DNA of 64,000 bases from Pempheris klunzingeri (taxonomy: Eukaryota; Chordata; Actinopteri; Acropomatiformes; Pempheridae): contig NC_092035.1 of NCBI RefSeq assembly GCF_042242105.1, positions 5,600,977 to 5,664,976 on the forward strand, read 5' to 3'. Every line of letters begins with the position of its first letter. The first letter of the stretch is position 1. Position numbers and translations under genes: made by a program. The notes beneath the pieces were generated by a model. The model was not told the DNA's origin. It saw only the letters and a program-made list of their open reading frames with translations, and ran no database searches. Positions 13,369-27,800 of the stretch are shown here, in pieces.

Positions 13369-16300
13369 TAGCGCCAAGACGCTTTACATAAAGAGCAGGT
13401 CTAGACCAAACTCTTTAATTAGAGAGAGACCCAACGATTCAGGAATTCAAAATTTAGGATTCAAGAATTCCCACATGAGCAGCATCAATATTCTATTGAG
13501 CAACAGTGGAGGAAAAACTCCCCTTTAACGGGAAGAAACCTCGAACAGACCCAGGCTCAATGTGGGCGGCTTCTGTCAGGATCCGCGTACTTCACCGCTG
13601 TCAGCATAGATACACAAGGGCTAACTATACATTATATAACTGACAGGTAATTTGCAGTCATTGTAGATCATGAATTCCATAAACATAGAAGTAGCCTTTG
13701 ATATTATAGGAAGTCACAAGTACAGTAGTATGTTCCTACAAGGCACGTGACAGTAAATGTAAAATATTAAGACTTAGTTTATGGTAGAGCTGTTGTTGAT
13801 TTAGATTTGGTTAGTTGTGAACTCTCACCTTCACTTTTTCTTATTTGGGTTATCCTGATTGTCCACAAGAGAGTGCTGTTGTCCTTCCCCCAACATCAGT
13901 AGACCCAGGAGCTCAGTTTGGATCAATCATTCATTTTATTCTCTTAGGATTTTGAATCAGAACACAGCAGTTCAAGGATTTTGCTTTCAGTTTGTCAGAA
14001 ATTGCTGTTACACTTACCCAATTGAATTTTAGTATGATAGAAAAAGTAGAAGGCTAAATGGTATACGTAGGTAGACATGTTTTAATGTGTATTTATATTG
14101 TCTCGGAAGGAAGCCAGGTTAAAAGATTTCAGTGAATTACAACAAAAGCAACAACAGTACCTGCACCGATAAAGTTCAGTCATGACACATTTAATTTGCC
14201 CCAAATAACCAAAGTGTCCTCATGATCCCCTCCAGATGATGAGCCAGGCCCAGGGCCAGCACAGAGACCTGATCCAGAGCATCGAGGGACTGCCTGCAGC
14301 CCCCGGCCTCTCCCCTCTAGACCAGGACCTCCTAATGCTAAAGGCCACCTCCATGGCCACCATGAACTGCCTCAACGAGTGCCTGCACATCCTGCACCTG
14401 CAGCAGGTGTCCAGGCAGAGAGGCTCCCTGGGAGGTCAGTGAATGAGGGGTTGGTGTGTATAGTGTGCGTCTGAATGTGGTTATTGTGCTTTCCTGCCCT
14501 CTGTGGATTTGTTTGTATACTTGCAGGTAATTCTAACATTGCTGTCAAGATGATAAAGTGAATGTATACCCAGCTACATTTCTACAAGTGAAGAGTTTTG
14601 CCATTAGATCATGCACAACTGTCTTTGCCTTCTAAATAAGCTGCTAGTGCTCTGTAAGCGACAAAGGCTCCCTGCAGGCCTTAGTACAAATCATAGTCTT
14701 GCACATACAGGCCTGCACCCAATTTATCAGCTTGCTTTAGCCGGACAGTGGAATTATTTTGCATTATTGATAGGGAACCGTACCTATTCTTACCACCTGT
14801 CTCGAAGGTAATGAGATCTCACATGGTTAAAATATCCGTCTGCAACACTTTGAGGACAGAATGGAGATCTAAATCAGCTTCACATAGGAAAACCGTACCG
14901 TGCAGTTTCAGACGGAACCCAAAGTGAAGCGTCTAACTTGCTGATATCTCAACGGTTTCTGTCCAGGATGATTTGAATAGAATCATCCAGCTAATGTCCC
15001 ACTTTTTCACAGCAGATCTCATTACTCAATGTATATTTCATTAGGTCAGACTCATCGCTCAGCCAATCAGATTAAGTTGTCCGACGACGCACAAGATGAA
15101 TTTGAATGAGATCGGCCCACCTCTAAACATACATAAAAAAAAAAATGCCCCCGCCAAACCAAGCAGGTGTAGCCAATCAGAGGATGGGGATGTTTCCTGT
15201 CGGCGGGGCCACAGTATCCTGATACTCGGCTCGTCAGTGGGTTTGGGTTACACTCTTTTGGACCGAGGGAGCTATCTAAGGGAAAGCCGTCTGTCCAGTC
15301 AGCAGCCAGGCGGTTGTAGAGTGTTGTGTGGCGAATGGTTGGCAGAGTGTAGAGCTACTGGTGTGTGCGTGAGTGTCAGGGGGACTTGGGAGGGAGGGGG
15401 GGACTGTACTGCGAATAACTCTGAACCTGACGCTGTGCGCTCCCCGTCCATGGCAGGACCCACCATCGAGTGGTTGGAGCCCAAGCTGCCCGACATCCTG
15501 AAGAACGGCAGCAGCTCCTTGGGCACCTTCACGACAGGGGAGGGCGCGCTGGAGGGGAGCCAACTGGAGCTCAGCAGCCCTGAGTCCTGCAGCTTCTCTG
15601 GGGTAAGACCAAGGGAATGACACCCACTCTCCTCCAGGAAGCAGCTAGCATTCTGCATTCTGGGAAAAGTTGTGCCAACCTCTTGGTAATTAGGAAGTTG
15701 ATATGACTCAATTTATTTCCTTTTATGCTTTCTAATCCAACCATAGACCATTCAGGTTATATTTTTTGCTTTTTTAGAAATTGGTCAAGCCTCCCACAGT
15801 ATAAACAATCACTTACTTTCGACCTCTGCAGAGTCATTCAAGCACAATGTTGAATAAATCACATTCCCCTCCCTTCCCTCTCTCAGGAGCAGGAAGACAT
15901 AGATGCAGAGGATGAGACGGAGGACTGCTTCACAGACAAGGAGGAGGACCTGGGTGCCGTGGAGGAGGAGCGCAGCGTCATCCTACACCTGCTCTCCCAG
16001 CTGAAGCTCGGCATGGACCTCACGCGGGTAGGTCGAGTTCCATGTACTGCCAGGCAGCAAAGCAACCCCCCCCCCCCCCCCCCACCCCCCCCTCCAGACT
16101 CAAACAAACTCTTGCCACACTTTGTTTTTCTAAGTGTTTTGATAAGGCTTTCTGTGTTATTACAAGATGATTATCAGAGGATTATGTCTGTCATTTCAGA
16201 TCAATAGTCCCACAGTGAGAGGAGTTAGTCCAGCTGCTGGTGCTTAGATTAGCTGTTTAGAGCACAATGAGGCATAAAGTTTTCTTAATAGTTCTCCACA

Positions 16301-19300
16301 TTCAGTGATCATAGGCTTTAATACAATTTGTTACCCATTGTAACCCAGTTTAAGCACTCTATAAAACACCAAGGGGGCACAAGGATTGTTTGCCTTCTTT
16401 CTTCAGTTATGACTCCCTCACTTTGTATATTTTCTTGGTCCTACCACACGTTTACTCATTTGTCACTGTCCACTTCCTTCTACTACTTAAGATGAATAAA
16501 CCATGTCAAATACATTAGACTGTGTAAAAATGCATTGGCACATTGCTGAAATCTCAGGAAAAGCTAACGTTTTGGAGAATACGTGGTTCTCACAGCACAG
16601 TGACAGTATTATGTAATGTTTTCCATCGTCCTTGCAGCAATTTCTTTATATATTCTTCATAGTTTATGTTAACTTTTTTCAAGCAATTAGAGGTAAAGCT
16701 GAAACATAAGGTTTGTTTTTACAATCAATTGAAATTATTTTACTGATATTACATATATGACAGCTTCCGAGAAAATCCCACGATGGTGGGAGATAAATCA
16801 AAACTCAGTGTATTGCATCAGCGTAACCAATGGAAGGCTCATATTAGTGTGAACATATTTTGACTTGTTAAAAACTAAATCCATGAGAACAAAGACAATT
16901 ACATGCCTCATTTGTTGAAAAGGGTATGTAGATCAGTGCATATCTGAATTTCTAGAGACACAGAGACCACAGAGAGGAAAGGTGTAGTTGACAGCCAGTT
17001 GAAAGTCAAATATAACTGAAATAGAAGCTTGAACAAGCACAGTACTTGGAAAGAAGGTTGTGGTGACGCTGATTAAATCATCCTGTCCTAGTTCAGGTCT
17101 GTTTTTCAATAGTCTGATCTGTAACGACCTTACAGGCTGAATTAAGCAGTTCTTGCTTTGTAATTACCACTGCTGGACACACACACACCTGAAAACACCA
17201 AGAGCAGAGTCCTGGATAGTCATTCTATCTTCCAGTGTCAGTTTGTTCTAGTATTTGGATAGCCTCCTCTTGGGTTTCTGATTTATCGCAGTAATCTGGA
17301 GGATCCACCTCAGATGGAGCTCTAGTGGACACTGTGAGCTCAGGGTCATGTCCCGTGCATGTCACTTGCTCGATTTAATGTGATGGTGCCCCAAATCGAA
17401 CAGAAAAGGCACTGTTGCTTTCCAACTAAAAAATGAATAAATTGTCACCATATTTCTGTGGGCTCTCCTCTCAGGTGGTCCTCCCCACCTTCATCCTAGA
17501 GAAGCGTTCTCTGCTGGAGATGTATGCCGACTTCATGTCACACCCAGACCTCTTTGTGGCCATCACCGATGGCAGCAGCCCTGAGGACCGCATGGTCCGG
17601 TTTGTGGAGTACTACCTCACCTCCTTCCATGAGGGCCGCAAGGGCGCCATCGCCAAGAAGCCCTACAACCCCATCATCGGTGAGACCTTCCACTGCTCCT
17701 GGAAGGTACCCAAGAGACAGGAGGCCTCCAAGGAGTCCTCACAGGGAAGCCCCGACCCGGCAGCCTCCCAGGACCCCTACCAAGTGCGCTTTGTGGCGGA
17801 GCAGGTGTCCCACCACCCCCCTGTGTCCGGCTTCTATGCTGAATGCCAGGAGAGGCGAATGTGCGTGAACACACACGTTTGGACCAAGAGCAAGTTCATG
17901 GGAATGTCCATCGGAGTGTCCATGATAGGGGAGGGTAAGCTAGCGCTGGTTTTTATTGTCATGTTGTGTAACCATGAATGTCAACAATCAGAAACGTTTT
18001 TAACCAATACAAACTTGATATAGAAAAAGAGATTGAGTAAAATGATCTGCATTATTAATAATTGCACCTGCTGCTAATGTTCCCGTATTCACTATGTATC
18101 CTTCCAGGTTGCCTATATCTGCTGGAGCACGATGAAGAGTACACTTTCACGCTGCCTTGTGCGTATGCGCGCTCCATCCTCACAGTGCCCTGGGTGGAAC
18201 TGGGTGGCAAAGTCAACATCAGCTGCGCCAAGTCGGGCTACTCTGCAGTCATCACTTTCCAGACGAAACCATTTTACGGTGGCAAGTTACACAAGTGAGT
18301 CATCCTCCCAGGGTACAAGTGGGTGTTACTGTTGTTGAGAAACAGGCCATTTAAGATTGTAGGTGGTGTATTGTTTCACCAAAAATGTGAGAATAAAACA
18401 AAAGAATCTTTATCTGTCTTAAAATAACATGTAAACTTAAATGGTGTTCTTTTATTCATTTCATTGTCCTGCCTGAATGTAGGGTAACAGCGGAAGTGAA
18501 GCACAACGCCACCAATGCGGTGGTGTGTCGTGTGCAGGGCGAGTGGAACGGCGTCTTGGAGTTCAGCTACACCAGCGGAGAGACGAGGGTGGTCGATGTC
18601 ACCAAGCTGCCTGTAACGAAGAAGAGCGTTCGGCCCAATGAGAAGCAGGGCCCGACTGAGTCCAGGTCAGGCTCTTTTGTTGTCTTTGGATTTCTCCTTT
18701 GACGTCTTGCCCACTTCAGGTTTTTGTGCGGAGTTTGCAACAAGTGGAATTAGCGAAGTTAAAGTTGAGTTTAATGCTGTACAGAAGGTTTAGTTGGGGA
18801 GTGTTTAGGTATTTAGGCGTTGAAGACTGAACCAAAATGCTTACAGGGCTAAAAATCAAAGGCCCTCAAAATCAGGTTCATTACATGAAATATACAAATT
18901 AATATTCAACTCTACACTCAGTTCTAGTGAGCCACTAGTTGCCTTAAATTGGCAGTTTCCCTATTGGAGTTCTGTATTGCAGCTAGCTGTGGGAATATTG
19001 CCAGCAGATTACACCAGCCCTGAAGCTAGCAAAAGCTGTTTAGCGACAGTATAATTCTGATAACAGAAAAAAAAAAAGCCACCACTAAATTATTTCACTA
19101 TGTTTCAGGCGCCTTTGGCAGCATGTGACGGCGTCCTTACGGGAGAAGGATATTGAAAAGGCCACTGAGCACAAGAGGCTTCTCGAGGAGAGGCAGAGGA
19201 CGGAAGAGAGGCACCGCGCTGAGACCGAAACCGCTTGGAGGACTAGATACTTCGAGAGAGAGGTGAGCAAGTTGACCGCAACTGAAGCTCAGCTTTGGTG

Positions 19301-19862
19301 CCCCTTGGTTTATTTCCCCATCGTGAAGGTTTGATGACACTAATGAGGGCGCACATTCAGGACAAACAAAGCACAGCCTGTGAACACTCAGCTGTGCTGA
19401 CTCTGAATGAATTTTAAATCACCTTGTGCATTAATTCTGTCTCCTGCTGGAGCCTCTCCATTTCAGAGTGTTCTCACCTTGCACTATGCTATTTTAGATT
19501 TCCAGGTGAAGAATCTGGGTCATTTAAATGGACATTTGGCTCTGGAGTTCTCTGTGATTAGTGATACATTTGTTCAGTGGCCCAGTGTCACAGTTTAGAT
19601 CAACATATTTTAGTTTTTACCTCTAATTTGTGCCCTCAATGCCAAGTGCACATTCCCTTTCTTTTTCATTTTGTAGAACATAATGTTCCAATAATTTCCA
19701 ACCCTAAACAAATAGCCTGATTGGATTAAACAACTCACTGCTTGAAATATACTGAGAGTTAATTCATAAATAGTATTTTGACGCTAGTCTGTTCTTCTCC
19801 TCCAGGGTGAAGGCTGGGTCTATCACAAACCACTTTGGAAAAACTCTGCATTCAAATCCTAG
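10898..19862 (+). CDS. osbpl11: Oxysterol-binding protein-like 11 (ORP11)
   Basis: It is a lipid-transfer protein of the ORP10/ORP11 branch, which has a PH domain and no FFAT motif and works at Golgi, endosome and ER contacts. Thirteen exons join in frame to 718 codons (human 747): 10898-11013, 11352-11420, 11613-11788, 12107-12186, 12901-13089, 14236-14434, 15457-15602, 15887-16027, 17475-17934, 18108-18294, 18483-18665, 19109-19262, 19806-19862. The PH domain starts at about residue 43 ([20 protein letters not shown]). A serine-rich linker follows, then an acidic stretch, then the sterol-binding fold with the ORP signature EQVSHHPP at about 481-488. The C-terminal helix is rich in Glu and Arg. 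Start: ATGCAAGG at 10898 aligns with mammalian MQG; an in-frame TTG lies just upstream. The last exon ends in [11 protein letters not shown], differing from the mammalian tail. Every splice junction keeps phase. Confidence 0.95.
13335..13600 (+). repeat. LINE 3'-tail-type repeat in osbpl11 intron 5
   Basis: It begins with a TCAA/AATC tetramer run, then TTTATTTATATAGCGCC, a GCTTTACATAAAGAGCAGG segment and AACGGGAAGAAACCTC. This phrase order recurs at 24520-24790 in the same window. It is a very common fish repeat, probably the 3' tail of a non-LTR retrotransposon; I do not name the family. Confidence 0.6.
16066..16096. repeat. Poly-C tract
   Basis: A homopolymer-like run of C with single A breaks, just after the exon 8 donor of osbpl11. 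Its length is likely to be unstable or misassembled. Confidence 0.8.
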
Positions 19863-21086
19863 TTTCTTCAGTCTCTTTCTTGGATGCTGATATTGTAGAT
19901 TCAGGAATGTGTGTGTGTGTGTGTGCGTGTGCGTGCGTGGGTGTGAGAGTGTGTGTCTGTGTGAGCACACACACGTGCTTGACGGATATGAAACGAAAAA
20001 GCATGACCTGCACTGACGTACAGATGAATGCAACACTGGGGGGAAGGACCGAGAGACAGCATGACCGAAGGTGTCCTCCAAGTCTCGCTCATGACGTTCA
20101 CGAAGCCTCGAAGTACAAGCTTTTTGTACTGCTGATCAGTTTTTTTTAACTATCTAATGTCAATGAAAACATATTCTTGTACAGGTAATGGTACTCTATT
20201 TACACAGCCTTAAGATTAGTCTGATGAATGATGCTTTATGTTTGGGTTCTGCTGATCAACCTGGATATGGTTTTCGTCTTCTGTTTTTAAGCTGTGGTAT
20301 CACACTATAAGGTGAAGTGACTTTTAAAAGGAGTTTCTTGATATCTAACACAAAGAAAACCTAAATAATTGGAATACTGCCTGATAAATGTAATGCTGTG
20401 AAGCTGTTGTAAATTGGATTTGGTCTGCTGGAATGTAAAGACGGCGTTCATGATCTTCATCTATGTTACAGCACCCGAAAACTTTGCTTTAAATCAAAGT
20501 ATTTCATTAAACATTCATGAAAAAAAATAAGTAAGGATCAAAGAAAAGAATTGTAGGTGTGAGCTTTTAGCGAGCGTCACAGTCAAAAACTCAGCTAAAC
20601 TGCTTCATTGGGACTGTGGTGTGTGTGGATGTATCAGATTTGACTGTACCCAAACATCAGTCAGATTCTAATGCTGAAGAATGTGACCCTCACTTCAAGC
20701 CAGCAAGGAGCGCAGAAACAGCCAGACAGCAGAAATGTAAAGGAAGCACACGTGCTTGGCAGGTCACGTTGGCAGAACTGTTCGTGTTCATGTAGGAAGT
20801 TTTCAGGGCCTTTAAACCCAAAAGCAGCCGACCAGATTGACACAGTCAGAGTACGTTTACATGCACATAGTAATCTGGTCGCTATTAGCTAATCACCTTA
20901 GGGCAATACCGTTCTAACAGTCACGTGGTACACATCATACAGTCTGTAGGAAGCATCCAAGTCTTTGAGGAGCTAAACAGCAGCAGTGAAAAACATTTTA
21001 ATTTGAAGGATTGAAAAAGAAAGATGACTTCAGAGCAGCACCACTCATGAAGTTTAGCTCATCTTAGCATAAGCACGGGAACAAAC

Positions 21087-21119
<33 letters not shown>

Positions 21120-22690
21120 TAAAAATCTGACTTGTAAAAATGACTAGTGGTTTTAGTGAGAACTGTTTCAAACACAAAATTACAGAAAGGATTCCAACAG
21201 AGAAAGACGCCTAAGACCCTTTTAGTCTCACCAGAAACGGTCACGCTCTTCAAATATGGCAAATGGCAAAAACGGTGATTTTTACTCCTGCAGAACACAG
21301 GAGCTGCAGGCTCGGTCGGTTTGTTGATGTCATCGTGCATTGCACAAATATTGCGTTGGACAAGAATTGACCCTTTAAAACACTTAAGTCACGCAAACGA
21401 ATCAGCAGCTACGTTTTTAAAATGCGTCAGTGGAGTCTGGTGGCGTCGAACAGGGCTGTTTGTGATGGAACAAAAGGGATTTTACAGGTCTATCTCTGAA
21501 ACAATTCCAAAACTTTGTATACCTACCAGTCATTTCGAACTCAAAATATATATATCAAAGAAAGAACGGGCACAGGTTTAGAAATAGCAGTTATAATTTA
21601 AGGTGCTGTGGTAGTATTGCCGTAATTTGGTTACCATCCGGTCAGTTATGTGCATGTAGATATACGTATTGATATGAAGTCATGCTGGTTATCTCTAAAT
21701 TGTCATTTATTTAATTGTTTGCTGCCTTGATATTGTATTGAGTAAGTCACACTGCTTGAATGGCATGTCGTAGACTAGCTGACAAATAACCAAATTTTTA
21801 AACGATCAAACAACTACAATTGATTGAGTCACATGTGAATGCATCTAAAGATTACAACCCCACTATTCATGTCTTTCTCCTATTTACTTCTGTGGTTTTG
21901 CAGTGGATGGTGAAATCCCTACATGCATGATAGCAAAGTCTCTCTCTGTTCACATTTAATGCAAGTATACGACCCCAGCGTCTGCGTTACTTCAAGTCAT
22001 AAATGTCTCTTGTAAAAGCTTTTAACCAAATTTGCTTGTTTTGTATTGGAAATAAATATTTTCTTTGAATGCGTGTTCATCCCCTATCTTATGCTTTAAC
22101 TGCTCTTATTTTTAGAGCCACTTTTTGTATAGAGACATTAACATTTCTTGTTCCATCAATGTTTGAGTTGTTGTTTTTTTTTCCTTTTGAGGTCATTCCA
22201 ATCGACTATGCTGTGATGTATATGTGATAAATCTGATTATGTTTCCCCCCCCTAAACTAAGTTTTAGCTTCACATCCTCAAACTCTCCCAGTATCCAGTA
22301 GGACTCATGTTCTCTACAGAAAGAGGAAATCCACCCTGCCATTGATAAGCTACCCCCTCCCTCCACGTCTCGGTGCCTTATGCAGACTCTTTCTGTGTGT
22401 GTCTTCCAGCTAATGGAGCACAGCATTTTCATCAGTTATTACCTGACCGATGCAACGGTGTATGTATTTTTTTTTTTGTGTGTGTGTGATCGCGTGTGTA
22501 TGCGGGTGTGTTTTATTTTTAAGAATCAATGCTTGATGTTGAGAGAAGTCAACTAAGCACTTTTATTCTAGGTTTTGACATTTTCTTGGTTTTGGAATCT
22601 ACTGGTTGTCTTGCTGACCTATGAAATGCACTGACATTGAAGGAAACCTGATGTAGAAAAATGGACATGTGTGATAAATAATCAAATAAA
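19863..22690 (+). other. osbpl11 3' untranslated region and spacer
   Basis: No coding signal follows the osbpl11 stop. Candidate polyadenylation signals AATAAA stand at 22051-22056 and 22685-22690. A TG-rich microsatellite lies at about 19907-19970, a (TTA)n run at about 21090-21119 and a TG run near 22478. The true transcript end cannot be chosen from sequence alone. Confidence 0.4.
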
Positions 22691-22964
22691 TTGCGTATCA
22701 GTTGTATATTGTGTTCCAAGTTTTGTTCTCTCCCTTGCATAATGTCTTGTTTTGGTTCCTCTTGTCCTTGATGGAGTGAACAGATGGGTGATGCAGGAAG
22801 TGAAATAGTTTGGATTGAGCCTAATCACAGTATTTCTTCTTTGTTTTGACTTTCTTTTGTCTTCTTTTCTTTTCTCTTCAGCTACTTGATATAATCTTCT
22901 GCTGAACATTGAACTTTCTGAGGAGTGCAGATTTGCACATTGGAAGTGCATTATGATTTCTCAA

Positions 22965-23310
22965 AGGTGCCATATTATGCAAAATGCACTTTTTAACGCC
23001 CAGAGATGACCAAGCTTCTGTGTCTCCAGCTCCATTTTTTTCAGTAAATGTGGGTGAATGCATGCCGTTGAGATTTATGATGTCATAAGCGGACTTGTTG
23101 AACATGTGACCTCCGTCAGCCCATCAACAGACTGCCAGCCTCCTGAATCCCCTCTGCTGTCTGCTATTGTTGTTTGCTCACTAATGTTGAAGGTAAGAGC
23201 AAAGCACAGATGTCTGCTAAACAATGTACTTTATGAAAATGAAACCATGTAACTTGATCTAAACAGGAGGGATGATTGCATCAAGGAAAATGCCAATTTT
23301 GCATTATTCT
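22965..23310. mobile_element. Possible MITE-like DNA element
   Basis: The left side carries GTGCCATATTATGCAAAATG. The right side near 23289 carries AATGCCAATTTTGCATTATT, roughly the reverse complement of it. Fish genomes hold many short non-autonomous DNA elements with such ends. The match is imperfect and no target duplication was fixed. Confidence 0.3.
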
Positions 23311-23942
23311 TTCCTTGAAATTCCTTTTTTTACAATACATTTTATTGTATGCTTAAATACAGTATGGAAAGTGTGAAACCTTCATTGTAACACAGACCTC
23401 AGAGAACAGGATCATGCACAGCATCCAGAAAAGGGAAAACTGCACGTAGAAAGCATTGTGATTGTCCCAGCATGCATCCCGCAATCTCAACATCTATGTA
23501 CTTTCATCTTTTTGAGTCATTTTGTCCAGTTAGAAACAGACATGCAGAATAATTGGTGTCAAACTCTATGGAAGACATCTGTGACAAATAGTTGAAGATG
23601 AAACATGGCTTATCTTGCATTGCTGTAACATTTAGTACACCACGTGCTTTGCAGAGGGCACACTGATCTGTGTGGTGAGAGCACACAGGGGCTTCTGCAT
23701 GGCAAGGAGGATCTTCTGCTCTTAAAACAGAAGTGAAGTATATGATTTGTACCTATTGAATCATGTTGCTTTGTAGCATGTAGCACACCTTATGTGCTGG
23801 TATGTGCTCAAAATGTCAAGCTTTTACATAATTGGGGTGCAGATGGACAAACCTGTTTATCTGGATTTGGACAGACTTGAACACTAGTGTGAGCCTGTGG
23901 CAGATCTGTGTAAAAGACCCTCCTGTATATTTCTAATTCACA

Positions 23943-24815
23943 ATGGCTGTCAGTATACCAGGTCTGATCATGATGGTCATCTTCTACTTGCTTGTGTTGG
24001 GAATCGGCATCTGGGCATCTGTAAAATCAAAGAAATTGGAGGAAAATGCAAACAGTCGACAGGTAGAGATTTCTTTCTTGGCTAATCGGAGTGTCAGCTT
24101 GGCTGTGGGAGTCTTCACAATGACAGGTGAGTTTTATGGACCTTTTAAAAATAGATAAGTATCCTCCGTGAGTGTTGTTTACTTAAATGCTACTTAGATC
24201 ATTTCAATTCAATTCAATTCAATTCAATTCAATTTTATTTGTATAGCCCAATATCACAACAGAGTGTCTCATAGTGCTTTACAAAGTTCACTGAAATAAA
24301 CAAGTGTAAGCGAACAAACAATCTAATAAAGAGTCCAGCAGTCGATGAGGCCAGTGGATTTCTAGTCTTTTCAACTGTCCTACACAGCAAGGCTCATGGT
24401 TTGTGGTGTGTGTGTGGCATTTTTTCATGTAACATTAGCAGAGTCAGAGCAAGAAAGTTACAGGCTCTAACTTGTTGGCTGGTCAGAGTCCCCTCTCTGT
24501 GGTTTGCATGTTCTCCCCATGCTTCAATCAATCGATCAATCTTTATCTATATAGCGCCAGTTCACAGCAACGTTATCTCAAGACACTTTTCATAAAAAGC
24601 AGGTTCAGACCAAACTCTTTAATTAAGAGAGAGACTCGACGATTCAGGAATTCAAAATTAAGGATTCAAGAATCCCCTCATGAGCAGCAACAGATATTAT
24701 ATTAGGGAACAGTGGCAGGAAAAGATCCCCTTTAACGGGAAGAAACCTCAAACAGAACCAGCATCTGGGGGGGGGGGGGGTTTCTGTCAGGGTCCGTGTT
24801 GGGTGGAGGTTGGAC

Positions 24816-24846
<31 letters not shown>

Positions 24847-27800
24847 AAGGGGGGGCATAAACAAACAGCATCCAAAATAATAACTATAGTCATGATAAGA
24901 ATAAGAACACTTTATTCATCCCGAAGGAAATTACTTTGCCAGTGGTCAACAATACAAAACAAACATTAAATATTAAATATATATATATATATATATTATT
25001 TATAGATTCCTGAGACCTTAAGTATCACTCCTACAGAAGGAGGAATTATCCAGTTTGATGACAATCCAAGCCTATAGCAGCGTAGCCAGGGGCTGGTCAT
25101 AAACTATAGGCTTTATCACAAAGGAAAGTTTTTAGTCTACTCTTAAAACCCAAACTGGAAAGTGGTTCCACAGGAAAGGAGCCTGATGTGTTTGCGCTTG
25201 CATTGGAATTTCTCCCTCAGTCCAAAGACATGGAGGTAAGGTCAACTGTTGACTCTAAATTGCCCATAGCTATGAGTGCGAGCATGAATGGCTGTCTTAC
25301 TATGTTTGGTTAGCAACCAGAAGAGGGTGTACCCTTCTCTCGCCCAACGTCAGCTCTGATTGGCTCCAGCCGCCCTGCAACTCTGAAGGATAAGTGGTAT
25401 AGACAATGGATGGATGGATAATAACACTGCTTGATTTCTGAAGAATTACATACATTTCAGGACATAACAGCACGTTTCTTTTTCACCCCACATTAATGAT
25501 ACAATCCTCATTATGCATCTATGTGTATGTATTTTTTCTTCTGCAGCTACTTGGGTTGGAGGTGCCTTTATCATTGGTGTTGCAGAGTCAGTTTATGACC
25601 CCACCAAGGGTCTAATCTGGGCTCTTGTTCCTCTTCAATCGTCGATTTCCTTTATCATCGGTGAGTCTCTCTTCAAGATTAGTCTCAATATAATGAACCA
25701 GAATTTGACCTTTTTTCACAAGGTGTGTCCCCACTGACGTAGTGGGTGTCCACTGTATCTGTAAAATGTTGAATTCTTATAAAATTCACAATATCACACA
25801 CAAATATTTCAGGTCAAGGTCATTATTGAGCCTGCAGACCCTTTTGGATGTGTTCAAAAAATAAGAAAGGTCTGTGTGCCAGAGGTGTACTTGACTGACT
25901 ACTTGGCAGCTAGTCATAACAATTGTTCAGGTGCAAGGTTGTTAGTGTTTTGATAAAAACCTTGTGACACCAATAACATCACAGTAGACAGCAAGACCAG
26001 CTAAGGTGATACATATTTACATATATACATATACATACATATTGTATTATGATATGTATTTGAACATTGTTGAACAACATGATAATTACATAATTCAACA
26101 AAATCTACAACATAGGTCTGATAATTTATAGACATTTTATTGCTGAAGTATTTCATATTACACCTTTAAAAGTAGTTATCCAGAATTAGGAGTATTTTTG
26201 GGCTTCATAAAGCGAGTCACAGCAATATGACCTAGATGCCGCATAAACAAACAAACGTAAAGGATAAAAATCATAGGGCCCAATACGGATGCTTGAGAGA
26301 TCCCAAAGGATTTGCCCACATTACAAAACAGAAATGTCCAGAGCTGTACCATAGATACCGAATAAGCTAAACTCTAAACAGAGTTCTTCAATATGAAAAC
26401 AATTACCTATTCTTTCTTTTTCACCCTATTAAAGGTGGACTGTTCTTTGCAAAGCCAATGAGGGACAACAATTACATCAGCATGATGGATCCATTTCAGA
26501 GAAAGTATGGAAAAGCACTGACTGCTGTTCTTGCCATTGTTCCAGTCGTAGCTGAAATTATCTGGATTCCTGCATTACTGATTTCCTTGGGTACATGTAC
26601 GAGTGTATAACTCACATTAGTACATTTTCATTCAGTCATCCGTTATCTCAAACTGATTATTTATATTTGACTTACACTCCAGGAGCGACCATGAGTGTGG
26701 TTTTGGATCTTTCCTTCAATGTTTGCATCTGGATCTCTGCTGCGGTGGCCATCATCTACACTGTTCTTGGAGGTCTCTATTCAGTTGCGTACACTGATGT
26801 CATCCAGATGTCTCTGGTGCTTCTCAGCTTGGTGAGTTTTTCACAATGAAAGATGAAGGTGGTGTGTTTCAGATGGATTCTCCTTTATTTAGACTTCTCT
26901 GTATGACTTCCTCTTTTCACAGTGGCTGTGTGTCCCTTTTGTTCTGATGAGTGACGTCTATACTGACGTCACTAAAACAGCATTCAACCACACATATCAG
27001 GCCCCCTGGCTTGGCCAGCTTCAGTCTAATGAAGTCGGGAGTTGGATTGATCATTTTCTGGTGATGGTAGGATGAGTAACAGTACAATGTGTGGATTTAA
27101 AATGTAGCTTTTTGAGTTTTTCATGTCATTTAAAATTCTTTTGAATACACATATACAGATGAAAGTCTCAAATACTTTTGCAAAGAAACAAAAATATAAA
27201 CTGCGAACAGACCTACAATATTGTTTTTTCGTGTATTTTACGGTATAGAAAATCCTTATCTCGAATTTTAGGCACTACATTAAGCTTGAAGTAAAAATGT
27301 TATCATCCATTCTTATTGTTGTTAGTGTAAAATCCAGCTGATATTTTCCTAGATTCATTTATGCTTTTTAATCACATACTAGCTTAATTATTTTATGTAT
27401 GGGAATGTGATGACACCGATACACATATAATGTTGTGATACAGGTGATAAACAAATCACCTACACCTACACATAGTCACACTTATAGCTGAGTGCATGTT
27501 GCAATTTTTTAATGCAATGAACTGTTATTACTCGTATCTAAATACCTCATTTAGATAATATTGTCAATCCAGAGACAGCATTCCTAAAATATAACATGTC
27601 AACTGATAACTTGAGTGTGGCCTTTTTCATTTTCTAGACTGTGGGCAGTATGGCTATTCAGGATTTCCATCAAAGGACCCTCTCCTCCAGCTCCACATCT
27701 ACAGCCAGGCTTGTCTGTTTTGTAGCGTCAGGAGTCGTCCTCATTACTGGAATCCCATCAGTGCTGATTGGAGCTGTTGCAGCTTCAGCAGGTTATCTTG

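Noticed and set aside
15096-15620. 174-codon open frame overlapping osbpl11 exon 7
   Set aside because: Only its last part, 15457-15602, is real exon; the rest is intron read-through before the acceptor at 15455-15456.
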